A DNA stretch of 64,000 bases from Endotrypanum monterogeii (taxonomy: Eukaryota > Euglenozoa > Kinetoplastea > Trypanosomatida > Trypanosomatidae), in contig CM007319.1 in assembly GCA_000333855.2 (NCBI GenBank), positions 792,653 to 856,652 of the forward strand. Direction: 5' to 3'. A program made the position numbers and the translations under genes. The notes under the pieces were generated by a model. It worked only from the letters and a program-made list of their open reading frames with translations, did not search any database and was not told the DNA's origin. Below, piece after piece: positions 9,566-19,778 of this stretch (within the stretch, counting starts at the first letter, position 1; each line of letters begins with the position of its first letter).

Positions 9566-10679
9566 TTCTGGCTCGAAAAGTTTATCCACTGCTGTTGTTG
9601 TTATTTTTCTTCCCTCCCCTCCCCCTCTCTGTCCTATCCATTCCATCCCATTATCCTCAAGGCCTGTAACACACAATTTCTTTATTTTGTCAAGTGGACT
9701 ATATCGCTTTAGCATCTGGTAGTCCTGAGCTTCGATAGCTGAACAGTGGTGCGTTGGGGAGAGTGAACTGCATACACACACGCACACACACCCTTACACA
9801 ACATCGCTACACAAAACCTACGCCATCAAGACCTTCACACTATCATACACAGTGATTCCCTCGGGGAACTCTGTTTCGTGTCCTCTTGGAGTCAACTATC
9901 GCTTTTCACAGAAGCGAGTCCCCCCCCCCCTGCTCTCGGCAAAAGGGCGTACGGCTGCGTGTACCCTGCACTTTTCTTGGCTTCCCTCCCGTACAACTGG
10001 AGGGTATAGCGTGGGTATTTCTTTCACCCTTGTAGGCTTTCTTTGTTCCCGCTGCTCGTGGTTTCCTGCACCACTGACGTTTGGCGCCTCACGCTCATAT
10101 TTTGCTGTCTTTTGCTTGACTTACATTTTCTTTCTCACTTGTATGTATGTTTGCGTCGTCGTCGGTGCTCTACACTGTTTCTAGCCGTCACATTTTTTGT
10201 TCTTCTCTACACCACGACTTCCTCTTCCTCCTCTTACTTGCGTATCTGTTGATCGGCTTTCTCTAGGAGATTCCGCTACCTCCAGGTGTGATGATGTCGG
10301 TCCGTGTGCAGCATCCATCGCAGGCTCCTTAGTTTGTCGCCCCCACCCACTCAGGCATCCACAAGCTGAACTCAAGTTGCTGTTGCATAGAAATACAGAA
10401 GGTGAGTCGAGTTTGCTTGTGTTTCACGTATCTACAGCAGGACCGACAAGAACAGAACCCGTTTCGTCGAGACTGGTGATTCGTCAACCGCTGCCGCTAC
10501 TTCTCTGTCCCCTCTTTTTTTTTTACCTTCGACGCAGGGTTTAGTGGGTGCGTTTGTGCGTTTTTATATATATTTACTTTCACTCCATTTCGTCTGCTAC
10601 ATCGTCTTTTTTTTTTCCCACTGTCGTTTTTAGTCAGTGGGAATATTTGTTGCTTCATTTCCTCCGCTCTCTGGTGCAG

Positions 10680-10726
10680 TATATATATATATATATATGT
10701 ATATGTATATGTATATGTATATATAT
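10680..10726. repeat. AT and ATATGT microsatellite
   Basis: (AT)n followed by four ATATGT-type units and a further AT stretch, just upstream of the ATG2-like gene. Confidence 0.9.
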
Positions 10727-10837
10727 TGTCAAGTCGTCTCGCCTCGCTCTTCATTTGTCCACAGAAATCCCCACCCACCTGTGGCACTTCACATATTTCA
10801 GCGTGTTGTGTATTTCACTAAACTGGAGTAGATACTG

Positions 10838-10865
10838 TTTTTTTTTTCTTTCTTCGTCTTTACAG
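10838..10865 (+). promoter_or_regulatory. Pyrimidine tract and acceptor of the ATG2-like gene
   Basis: A long T/C tract (10838-10862) ends in ACAG, with AG at 10864-10865. This gives a 69-base 5' UTR to the ATG at 10935 and places every upstream in-frame ATG outside the mRNA. Confidence 0.65.
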
Positions 10866-10934
10866 AGGTTGACCGCAGAAGACTGCCGTACGTTTGTGTG
10901 CCAGAGAACAGACAACCACTGTAGCGGGTACACT

Positions 10935-13900
10935 ATGAACTTTCTGAACGCTTACCTGCTTCTTCCTCTCCAGCGGAAGATCTTCAAGAATTTCGGTCAC
11001 TATGATTACCAAACGAGTACATTTCATCTCAACGAGGAGCGCGTGAATGAAGTATTCTTCGACCCGGCTTATAACCCCTTCGTGGACGTGTTGCGCGAGA
11101 CTTCGCACGCGTCCGCTGTCGCCTCGTCCAAAGCGGCAGCAGCGGCTGTGCAACGGCCGCAGCCGCAGCCTCATCGCCGTACTGTTTCGCTTTCTGGGCA
11201 AGGACGAAGCACGCTGAGCGACACCGATGCTAGTCTTAGATCGACTCCACCACCGCCGAGTCAACTCCGCGGTGACTCAGGAGGCAGTGAGGCCGCTGGC
11301 GTTAGTGCGCCAGAGGAATCGGGGAAATTAAAGGGGGTTAATGCTACTGCACCACGCAGTCTGCCAGTGCGACTACTCCGCGGCAGGATACGCTCCGCTG
11401 GTCTGCTTTCTTTTCTCCGCCGAGTCATGTCGGAAAAATCACTGAAGGTAGAGTCGATGGATTTGGTTTTCGACGTGAACACCGCAGCGACTACGGATAC
11501 AACGGAAGGATCTCACCCAGTCGCTACTTCGCAAGTTGTTCAGCCTCCAGATGGGCTGCCAGATTCAGAGGACGATGCTTCACTCCAACAAGGCCTTCTT
11601 TTTCCAGACACATTGGTGGCAGAGAGCTCTGTCGTAGAGGATTCCGAAGATGTGGCATCTGCCTTACCCTTGTTGCTCCCGTCGAGGCTGGTTCGACGGG
11701 ATGAGGTGGTGACGTTGGCGCGATCATACTCGATTGAAGATCACTCGTGTCTACCACACACAATGGATGACCAAGGTAGCTCACTCGACACTGCAGGGGC
11801 AGAGCTTGGCGATGCAGTCATAGACAACACGTCGCCAACCGCAGACGGGACTACGAGGCCGGAAAGCTTCAAGGAAAATCCCGCAACCCCGTTTCACACC
11901 GTGGGGGATTTGATGACCTACCTTAAGCAACAGCTGCAGGGTCTTACGGTGGGAGTGGAGGAGGTACGTCTCACCTTTTGCGTTCCTCCCGCTGGGGCTG
12001 CTGGGTCGCTCGTACGCCACACAGATTTCTCAAGTAGCTCCAGCAGACCACCGACAGCATCTCAGAGAGCAAATGCCACGGGGGCACCACTCTTTGTGCG
12101 CAAGGGTACATTCGTGATGCATCTGTCGTGTCGTCGAGGACTGCGCTTCACTGTGGACGAATCCACAGGGGCGTCTGTGGAAGATATGCAGTGTACGGCG
12201 AGCATACAAGATTGGCAATGCTATGTACACGTCATGGCCGACGATGGACCTCTGCCGTCGGAGTTTTCCCTAGAAGACTTGATATTTGCGACACCCACAA
12301 CACACACGTCAGCTACTGGAGGGCAATCTCCTGGGGAGTCCGCGAAAGGTCTCAGATGCTCCGCTGATGACGCACCATTCACGATTCGTGTCGCTCGTCG
12401 AGGTGCCGAAGCCGTATCCAAGGCTCCGACTCTTTCGGCTTCACCTCCGTCTATGCCTGTAGACGCTCCGTTGTCGCCGAGGATGCTTATCACGGTAGAC
12501 GCCGCAAAAGGTTGGAGCATCGTCCTCTCCACCGTCCAGGTTGCGCATCTGGTGAGCATTGTACGACAGGTATTGGCTGACACGACAGATTCTAGCGAGG
12601 GCATGGGCTCCGAAGGGGACACTTCTAGATCTCCTTCGCCTGTAAAGCCTGCGGGCACGGCGGCGGATGTGGCGCAGCACGTGGTGATGACATCATTAGA
12701 CTCCGACAAGGCCGTCACTGCGGCTGCCCTGTCCGCTACACAGATGCGAACTGCCACAAAGTATGTGAGCGTGCATTGTGGTGGATGTTCTATCAGCCTC
12801 CTGACACAGTCAGTTGAGGACACTGGCGCCGTGGCGCGTGCATGGCGCTCTGCCCTTTCCTCGCAGCAGCTTGCTCTCCTTGATCCACAATCGACCGAAT
12901 CCCTTCAGAAATCGGGTGCTTCGGTAGACTTGCCCGTGTACGAGATCCTCACCACACCGCATTTGACGTATGTGATGCGTGACGTGGACATACTCTTTCC
13001 CAACATCGACGCGGAGACACCCCTGTCGTCACTCATGTCATCGCCGACTGCCAGTGGCATTTTTCAGAGATCGGTAAAAAAGCGCAAGATTTACCGCCGA
13101 ATATTTGACAATAAACTTGCGGACCCTGCTGTGACGGAGCAGCTCAGAGAGGCAAGATGTACTGCAAGAGGCTCCGGTGTTGGCTGTGAGGAGCGTATTT
13201 TTTTTATCGGTATCGGCTCGATTTCTTTCCTAGAGTACCGTCGTGCCAATGCTTCATGCAGGCAGCAGAGCGCCGAGAAATCCTCCCTGTGTTCAGGTAC
13301 GAGATCACGTGACTTTCCGTTTCTGGCGCCTGCGCTGTCCAACTCAGTGCGACCTGCAAGGGTCATGCACGCAGAGCGCAGCCCATATGCTCTAGTCATT
13401 TTTCACCGGTCCACCCCACCACTCCGGGAGCAAAAGACTGCCGCTGCAGGACCAGTCCTTCCCCCGTCACCCGGTTTTCGGATATACCAAGAGACGGTTG
13501 TTGTCGGTCTGGCTAACATATCTCTTCAACTCGACCCAGGACTTCTGGAGGTTCTCGCAATTTATGGGACCAATGTCCAAGAACTGATCTGCCGCGTAGG
13601 CGACAGGCAGCAGGGGGGCGGGGGCGATGTGAGTTCCGCTGCAGAGACTCTAGTCGGTACTACTGGTTTTTCAAGTGGCAAACCCTCTTCGCCATCAGCA
13701 CCTTCCCTCTCTCGGGTAATCCGAACCTGCAGCTCGGTGAAGGTCCTTCTGGAGAGTATCGATGCGTCGATTCGGTACCCTGTGGATGCAAACGCGTCCC
13801 CAGTGCCACCGGACCTCTCGTCACATTGTGTTGATGGTACGTCCAAAGCCAGCGTGCCCCCTGCCCCCACTGACCCCGCACCGCAGTCGCTGCTCCTCTC

Positions 13901-16900
13901 CCGCCTTCTCCAGCGCCTGCGAGAGTCGAGCTTGGATACCCATCGTCGTAACCGCACATTCATTCGCCGCCAAGCGCGTCAGGCGAACGACGATGGGGAC
14001 AGCGTCGCGCCTCGATCTAAACAGGAAACGTCAACAGTGGCGGATGGGGCCGCCTTGTCTTCAGCGATCGCTGTCCAGCATCGGCTTGGATTTCCCGAAG
14101 ACATGGATGTACGGGCCCGCTTTCTTCCTGAGTGGCTGCGCTTTTCTCTGCGTGACTTGCAGGTGGTGCACACACCGTCCACCACGGCAGCTGCTCGCGG
14201 CGGTGGCGTAGCTGTATCCTCTGCCGTGGGTTGTACTCCCGCCAATACCGCAGTCAAGTGGCGTGAGGCGGTTGTTTACCTGCAGGATATCCTGGAAGAG
14301 ACGAAATCGGAGCTTTTTCGAGTCAACTACAGCCACGAGATGAACATCAATGTGACGCACACTGGTCTGCCTAGTCTTGCTGGGGGTGGGTGGAGTGCTT
14401 TGGAGCGAGTTTTGGCGTTGCAGGTGCAGCTCGGCGAGATCACAACAACGGCACTGACGCAGGACGATTATTTGCTCGCCACGTACTACGTGAATGAGCT
14501 CCTGTTGGCCTTGTCGCGCTGCCGCCAGCGTCTACACGCTGGAAGAGTAGCGGCTGTTGCGAGGGACCTATCGAGTATCGTGTCACCCGATAATCAGGAC
14601 CCTGTTATTGCCACACCTGCTGTCCCCGCAGAGTGTCTACCTCTTTCTGCTGACCCTGGCACGTCGTTGGTCGATGTCTCTGACGAAAACCCATCTCGGA
14701 AGATACCTGAGTGTGTCGCACGTCCTAAGGAAAGTCGCGCAGAGCCGCCAGAGAATTCTACCGGTTCCCTGGAAGAGGCGTTTTCCGTGGCAGATGCGCA
14801 GAAATTTTTCAGCTCCGGCGAGGCGACGTTAAATATGCGTGAGACAAACGACAACAGTGCCAACGGATCTCTAGGGGATCGGCCTCAGGACACCATTCTA
14901 CAAGATATGATCGGTGTGACTGACTCGTTGAAGAGAGCAATACCGGAGCTGTGGCGCCTCTTGGACACGACGTGTACATCACTTAACTTGCGCATCGGTC
15001 GTATACGTCTGGGCTTGTTTGCACCGCGACTTTCCCCGATGGGTCAGGTGGTTGGGGAACCACTTTATCGGTGTCTCCCCAAGGCACAACGGCGCTGTCT
15101 CGTAGACTTGAACTGTCTCTACCACCTTTATATTATGGTGCTGGTTGACGTATCGGTGTGCGGGCTAAGTGGTGATGGCGCCCTCGCCCGGGCTGGGAAA
15201 GTTAATTATGTACGTTTTCGTTTGGGTGGTTTCTACTTGTGGGAACGGCAGCCAGAGTGCCCCCCGACGCCGAGCGATAATCGAGAGGCTGCCGGAGCGG
15301 CGGCATTGTCGTCGCTGTACACGAGCTACGTATCCAACTATGGAGGCCCAGGAGGTGCACCACCTGAGTCGCGTGGACTAGGGGGCGGCACGAGTCGCGA
15401 CCTAGCGTACTACATGTCGAACTCCCAGATCGCTCACTCTGGGCACCGGCGCTACGGCACACTGGTACAACTGGTTCAAAGTTACACAGAGGTGCGGGAC
15501 ACAGAAGAGAGGGGGAGCTACAGTGGTTATGAGGATCTGAATGGCGGCGGCTCTCCGAGCAGAGGTGATCAGTGGACTTGCGGCAGTTCGCACCTGCTAT
15601 CTGAGGTCTGGTGCTCCTACGTCCGCGACCTCGAATCGATCGCTTCTAGTCCCAAATCATCTGCGCATCCACACACACCCGAGTCCGGGCCGGCGACTCG
15701 CCAAGCCGGTGTATGCGAGGTTCGTTTTCTCGAAGCGGCAGGGGTGTCTCCCACCGCACCCACTGCTGGCATCTCCTGCACTGCGCCACTAGCACCTGCG
15801 ACTTCTATCACGGCCCCGGGACCAACTAATAGCCGCCACCTGTGGGTACAGCTGACTGCCTTGGGTCTTCATCACAATGTTGCGTACAGCGGCGATCATC
15901 TGGCTGCTGTGCTGAAGCAGTACTTTAGTGGTGAAGACGGCACTGTGACGCCGGCAGAGTTCGTGGTCCAAGATGGTGGTGAGGCGAGAAGCGCAACTGA
16001 AGATGTTTCTTCTCCGGCTGCAAAGGAGGAGGTGCTCTGGACGACGAGGGTGCACGTGGACGTCGTGAACCTTATGGCCACGTACCGGCCCCACGGTGCC
16101 GGTCGCTCGCTTGCGGTACTCTTGCTCCCGCGCGCTTCAGTACTGGTACATATTCCATCGAGAGGGTCTGTGTCATCGCCAGAAGCAAACGCGCGAACCA
16201 TGTCCCCCAAAGGGCTGCAGGGCAGCGGCGCTGCAATGAAATCGTCTGTTACTTCGTTGCCAGCGTCTGCCTCCACGGACGTATCGGCTCCTTCGACGAC
16301 ACGGGCGTGGGCGTGGCTGCACACACCATTGTCGCTTTACGTCTGCAATGACTGTGATGTGGAGACGCTCGTGCGCGAGGTCCTCGAGCCTGCCGAGGGC
16401 GATGATTTGGGCGTTGACCTTCAGAGCGCTGGTTTTGTACGCCTTTGCGAAGTGATTTCCACTGCCAACTCCTTCTCATCGTCCCCTGCGGCTGCGGATC
16501 TGTGGCGGGGCACTGACGGCTCCGGCGCATCTAGCACAGTTTATTTGAACGCGCTCTCGCCGACACCGAATCTTCTCATAACGGTGCGCCCGAGGGGCTC
16601 AAGTGTTTCGGCATTCGAAGCTGATAGAGGGGCTGACACCGCTGTAGGGGCTTCCATCGACTATGCCTACTTGGCTCCCGCTGTGTCTGTGGAGCTGCAG
16701 CACATCGAGCTCTCAGCGTTTATGGCAAAAGATTCCTTTGAGGTCTTTCGAGAACTTGTGGAGGCCTGGGGAGCGGGGGCGGACCTAAAGGCAACTGATA
16801 CGCCAGCGGCTTTCGTCATGCGTAGCGGGCCCGGTTTTGAGTGGGTGGCGGAGGAGGTAGAGCGGAGCTGTGCCCCTATGACGTTCCGTGTGAATCCTCA

Positions 16901-19778
16901 CCTCTTGAACAGGGGTAAAACCGCGAAGGCGAGTGCAGGTAGTGAGGTCTCTGTGCCCTCTCCACTCGGACCACCAGCGATGCGCAGTGTAGCAAGTTTT
17001 GACGACCACACATCCCACTACCCACTACCGCTATCCACGCCGTTGCAAGCGTCCCGTGCTTTAGTGTCGCCGTGGGGCGTCTCTGACAAGTCACAGTTGG
17101 CGGTGACTGCCCGCGCTGGCGGTATCAGTGCCTCTTTTTCAGCGCTCGGTAGTAATGCAAGTCTATATGGTTACGATCATTGGCTCGATGCACTACACGT
17201 ATCACACGGGCGAGACCCGCAGCTCTATGGGGCGTACCAGAAATGCGTCGCTCAACTCCTCGATGGTGAGCCATGGGTGCCTGTGCACCGTAGTGCAGAT
17301 CCTGCTCCCTCAAACGCTGATGTCTCCAAGCTGGAGGGGATGCGTCCCAGTCAACGCTCGACTTTACAGGTTCCGGCATCTGCTGAAGTCGCAGATCATC
17401 CTCAACGCAGCTCTGAAATGGTGGATATTGTTTCCCTTCCCAGTGATGACGATGAGAGGGAGCTGGGGATAGCTGCGGGGGATCAGGCACTCTCACCTAT
17501 GCCCGGTGTACACGGCACATCGCAAATGCAGTCATTCGTATCACCCACACCGCCGCTGCCGAGGAGATCTTCCACCTCTAAGATGTCTTCAATGTCCTCA
17601 TCCTTCTCGGATCTGGAGGATACGGTGACGTCCGGGGCACAGCTGCAATGGCATGTGTTGCCTTCTGCAGACCTTCCTGCACCTCGGCTGTCATCCTCTG
17701 GCGATAACCGCCAGGGTGACAACCGCGCGGAGTTAAATGCCGTCGCCGGCGGGGCTCACGGATTTGGAGAGGCGAAAATTGACATGTTTGCTGTCGCTGG
17801 TCGGCATCCACACTTCCTGAGCTGCTGGTCGCGTGGGCATGTGCAGGCGGCTCGAGAGAGGCGAGCTGTGCGTCTCAACCGGCTCGACTGCACTGACGAT
17901 GCCCTTCTCCACAACACCGCTGAGAAGTATCTGTACCCTCCGGTAGAGCTCGAGTTTTTTTTGAGCGACTGCTCGATTAACTTCAGTTTGTACGAAGGCA
18001 ATGACTTGATGGCAGCAGCCGTGCGAAAGCAACGTCGGGGATATCTGCAGATCGTGTCACGGGGAGCAAATCTCGCTCAGGCGGCGCCAAACGTTTTCGG
18101 CGGCAGCGAACTGGAAGAGGTACCGCACGTAACGAGCTACACCGGGGGCAGCGCTGACACCGGCACGATAAACATCACGGAGCACACCGCGGCGCCAGCC
18201 CATGCCCCATCACAGCTAGAAGATGGGTGGAGGCAGCTCTCGTTTCCGCGTTGTACCCACTCGACGGCGCAAGACACCGGCGCTACATGGACCAGACGCA
18301 CTGACGGTATCGAGTCCTCAGCGTCCCGACTACAGCGTTTGCATGATCGCGGCTGTCACAGTGGATTTGGTGATCGTGATGCGAACAAGCGACTTGTCCT
18401 CAGTTGTCGCGAGATCACAGTCCAAGTGGACACATTCCCTCAAGCTTCAGAGGAGGATTTATGGTTTCACGTGGTGATAGGAGAGGCAACCGTTTTCGAT
18501 TGCATTGACACTAGCGATGTACATCGTTTGTTGACCGCCACACCAAAGCCGCCGGCGTCGCGTGTCGCATATCCGAGGAGCGGTAGCATGGGCGGACTGT
18601 GCAACGCTAGCATGTCTGACCTCAGGCCTGGCTGCAGCAGTGGGGCAAACGATGAGCGACAGCTTGAGCTGACTGGACTACTGTCTTCGTCGAAGGGTGT
18701 GCGTGTGGCAGCGAGTGGGAATATGATGGAGGCGTCTCGTGCGTCCTTCACTGTCTCTCATTTTCAACAGGGGGGCAGTGAACTTGCATTGGTGATTCGG
18801 CTGCAACCGACGTCTTTGACGTTGAGTGGCGCGTCCGTTGACTTTGCGCAGTCGTTCTTTTCCTCGACTTCAGCATCACCAACTCCGTCTTCGAGTGACT
18901 GCGCAGGTGCAGCGAGTGCCCCGTTGCCGTCGTCATATGTGCCATCAGCGGATGTAGGCACCATATCTGGTACTGAGGCACCACCACTTTTCTATCGTCG
19001 CGTTGTGATTCTGCCCACGACCGTGACCGCGGCCGGTTCTTTTCAAAGCGACAAAGGGGTAGTGGCGGCGCTCTCTGAGGGTAATGCGATTGATGCACTG
19101 CGCAGCATACCAGTGCTGTCGTGGATTTCACTTCAGGAGATCCCCCTCCCGATTCCGTTCATGCGCATTGAGGACTGCAGCACTGCCGCTGCGCTTCTTC
19201 AGCGTATCGTGGAGGATTCAAACTGCATCTCTGTACGTTTTTTGCTCACGGCCTGTTGCTGTGGGTTGCAGCCTCTTTCTGCGGTGACACGTGTTGGCGA
19301 GGCGGCCAAGGATCTGTTCCTGCTGCCGCTCTCAAACTACCGAGGCGCCGCGTTGCATCACTCACTCCGCACTGCGTCCTCTGTGTTCATGCAGGAGCTA
19401 CTCACTCAGACGTCGGGCATGGCGGCCTTGCTTGCCAGCGGATCCTACCACGCGAGCCGCTCACTCCTCGAGGCACTTGTACCACCACAAAATCGTGCGT
19501 TCGCCATTGCAGAACCGTCACGTGCTTCTCAACCCACTGGAGTCGCGGATGGCTGGCGGCAGGGTCAGAAGCAGTTGCGCGTTGGTCTGCAGGAGGCGGT
19601 TACTATGGCAAGCTACTGCACCGGTCCAGATGGGAGTCTTCTGCGCGTTCCTGCAGCTGCGTTGCGTCTTCTCATGGGTGTATCCGGCGCAGCGACCACA
19701 ACTCTCTGGGGTGTTCGCAATAGTCAGGACAGCGACATGCGTGAGAGAGATGGCTACATTTACAAAAAAAAGTATTGA
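10935..19778 (+). CDS. ATG2: ATG2-like bridge-type lipid-transfer protein (divergent)
   Basis: The protein is 2,947 residues. ATG2 proteins are long grooved rods that move lipid from the ER to the growing autophagosome. The N-terminus looks like the chorein/ATG2 entry: an opening helix (residues 1-20, FLNAYLLLPLQRKIFKNF), a FHLNEERVNEVFFDPAYNPF stretch, then after a disordered insert LPVRLLRGRIRSAGLLSFL (143-162) and VESMDLVFDV, matching the pattern in which ATG2 has a glycine-containing strand and then a hydrophobic strand ending in LxLV/F. At the C-terminus, LALVIRLQPTSLTLSGASVDF (from 2617), FYRRVVIL (from 2686) and GEAAKDLFLLPLSNYRG (from 2788), followed by an alternating small/basic helix, fit the ATG2 C-terminal domain. 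The middle carries repeated beta-rich segments separated by Ser/Ala/Pro-rich inserts. Human and yeast ATG2 are about 1,600-1,950 residues, so this one is enlarged by inserts. VPS13 or another bridge protein is the main alternative. The start follows the acceptor at 10865. Confidence 0.7.
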   Translation: MNFLNAYLLLPLQRKIFKNFGHYDYQTSTFHLNEERVNEVFFDPAYNPFVDVLRETSHASAVASSKAAAAAVQRPQPQPHRRTVSLSGQGRSTLSDTDASLRSTPPPPSQLRGDSGGSEAAGVSAPEESGKLKGVNATAPRSLPVRLLRGRIRSAGLLSFLRRVMSEKSLKVESMDLVFDVNTAATTDTTEGSHPVATSQVVQPPDGLPDSEDDASLQQGLLFPDTLVAESSVVEDSEDVASALPLLLPSRLVRRDEVVTLARSYSIEDHSCLPHTMDDQGSSLDTAGAELGDAVIDNTSPTADGTTRPESFKENPATPFHTVGDLMTYLKQQLQGLTVGVEEVRLTFCVPPAGAAGSLVRHTDFSSSSSRPPTASQRANATGAPLFVRKGTFVMHLSCRRGLRFTVDESTGASVEDMQCTASIQDWQCYVHVMADDGPLPSEFSLEDLIFATPTTHTSATGGQSPGESAKGLRCSADDAPFTIRVARRGAEAVSKAPTLSASPPSMPVDAPLSPRMLITVDAAKGWSIVLSTVQVAHLVSIVRQVLADTTDSSEGMGSEGDTSRSPSPVKPAGTAADVAQHVVMTSLDSDKAVTAAALSATQMRTATKYVSVHCGGCSISLLTQSVEDTGAVARAWRSALSSQQLALLDPQSTESLQKSGASVDLPVYEILTTPHLTYVMRDVDILFPNIDAETPLSSLMSSPTASGIFQRSVKKRKIYRRIFDNKLADPAVTEQLREARCTARGSGVGCEERIFFIGIGSISFLEYRRANASCRQQSAEKSSLCSGTRSRDFPFLAPALSNSVRPARVMHAERSPYALVIFHRSTPPLREQKTAAAGPVLPPSPGFRIYQETVVVGLANISLQLDPGLLEVLAIYGTNVQELICRVGDRQQGGGGDVSSAAETLVGTTGFSSGKPSSPSAPSLSRVIRTCSSVKVLLESIDASIRYPVDANASPVPPDLSSHCVDGTSKASVPPAPTDPAPQSLLLSRLLQRLRESSLDTHRRNRTFIRRQARQANDDGDSVAPRSKQETSTVADGAALSSAIAVQHRLGFPEDMDVRARFLPEWLRFSLRDLQVVHTPSTTAAARGGGVAVSSAVGCTPANTAVKWREAVVYLQDILEETKSELFRVNYSHEMNINVTHTGLPSLAGGGWSALERVLALQVQLGEITTTALTQDDYLLATYYVNELLLALSRCRQRLHAGRVAAVARDLSSIVSPDNQDPVIATPAVPAECLPLSADPGTSLVDVSDENPSRKIPECVARPKESRAEPPENSTGSLEEAFSVADAQKFFSSGEATLNMRETNDNSANGSLGDRPQDTILQDMIGVTDSLKRAIPELWRLLDTTCTSLNLRIGRIRLGLFAPRLSPMGQVVGEPLYRCLPKAQRRCLVDLNCLYHLYIMVLVDVSVCGLSGDGALARAGKVNYVRFRLGGFYLWERQPECPPTPSDNREAAGAAALSSLYTSYVSNYGGPGGAPPESRGLGGGTSRDLAYYMSNSQIAHSGHRRYGTLVQLVQSYTEVRDTEERGSYSGYEDLNGGGSPSRGDQWTCGSSHLLSEVWCSYVRDLESIASSPKSSAHPHTPESGPATRQAGVCEVRFLEAAGVSPTAPTAGISCTAPLAPATSITAPGPTNSRHLWVQLTALGLHHNVAYSGDHLAAVLKQYFSGEDGTVTPAEFVVQDGGEARSATEDVSSPAAKEEVLWTTRVHVDVVNLMATYRPHGAGRSLAVLLLPRASVLVHIPSRGSVSSPEANARTMSPKGLQGSGAAMKSSVTSLPASASTDVSAPSTTRAWAWLHTPLSLYVCNDCDVETLVREVLEPAEGDDLGVDLQSAGFVRLCEVISTANSFSSSPAAADLWRGTDGSGASSTVYLNALSPTPNLLITVRPRGSSVSAFEADRGADTAVGASIDYAYLAPAVSVELQHIELSAFMAKDSFEVFRELVEAWGAGADLKATDTPAAFVMRSGPGFEWVAEEVERSCAPMTFRVNPHLLNRGKTAKASAGSEVSVPSPLGPPAMRSVASFDDHTSHYPLPLSTPLQASRALVSPWGVSDKSQLAVTARAGGISASFSALGSNASLYGYDHWLDALHVSHGRDPQLYGAYQKCVAQLLDGEPWVPVHRSADPAPSNADVSKLEGMRPSQRSTLQVPASAEVADHPQRSSEMVDIVSLPSDDDERELGIAAGDQALSPMPGVHGTSQMQSFVSPTPPLPRRSSTSKMSSMSSSFSDLEDTVTSGAQLQWHVLPSADLPAPRLSSSGDNRQGDNRAELNAVAGGAHGFGEAKIDMFAVAGRHPHFLSCWSRGHVQAARERRAVRLNRLDCTDDALLHNTAEKYLYPPVELEFFLSDCSINFSLYEGNDLMAAAVRKQRRGYLQIVSRGANLAQAAPNVFGGSELEEVPHVTSYTGGSADTGTINITEHTAAPAHAPSQLEDGWRQLSFPRCTHSTAQDTGATWTRRTDGIESSASRLQRLHDRGCHSGFGDRDANKRLVLSCREITVQVDTFPQASEEDLWFHVVIGEATVFDCIDTSDVHRLLTATPKPPASRVAYPRSGSMGGLCNASMSDLRPGCSSGANDERQLELTGLLSSSKGVRVAASGNMMEASRASFTVSHFQQGGSELALVIRLQPTSLTLSGASVDFAQSFFSSTSASPTPSSSDCAGAASAPLPSSYVPSADVGTISGTEAPPLFYRRVVILPTTVTAAGSFQSDKGVVAALSEGNAIDALRSIPVLSWISLQEIPLPIPFMRIEDCSTAAALLQRIVEDSNCISVRFLLTACCCGLQPLSAVTRVGEAAKDLFLLPLSNYRGAALHHSLRTASSVFMQELLTQTSGMAALLASGSYHASRSLLEALVPPQNRAFAIAEPSRASQPTGVADGWRQGQKQLRVGLQEAVTMASYCTGPDGSLLRVPAAALRLLMGVSGAATTTLWGVRNSQDSDMRERDGYIYKKKY

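Larger units (their letters stand above)
8977..10934. other. Intergenic spacer before the ATG2-like gene
   Basis: No supported gene lies here. The stretch contains a TG run (9295-9325), CA runs (9532-9565 and about 9773-9791), C-runs, and a TA/TG-rich microsatellite at 10680-10726. The open frame running into the next gene from 10548 translates the microsatellite as Tyr-Ile/Cys-Ile repeats and is not believed. The spacer ends with a strong splice signal at 10838-10865. Confidence 0.6.

Noticed and set aside
10548..10934. In-frame upstream extension of the ATG2-like gene by 129 residues
   Set aside because: It translates a TA/TG microsatellite into Tyr-Ile and Cys-Ile repeats and lies before the strong acceptor at 10865.
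12221..12823. 200-residue minus-strand frame inside the ATG2-like gene, and similar shadows in the other large genes
   Set aside because: They lie wholly within long + strand genes with better composition, and no protein is recognised.
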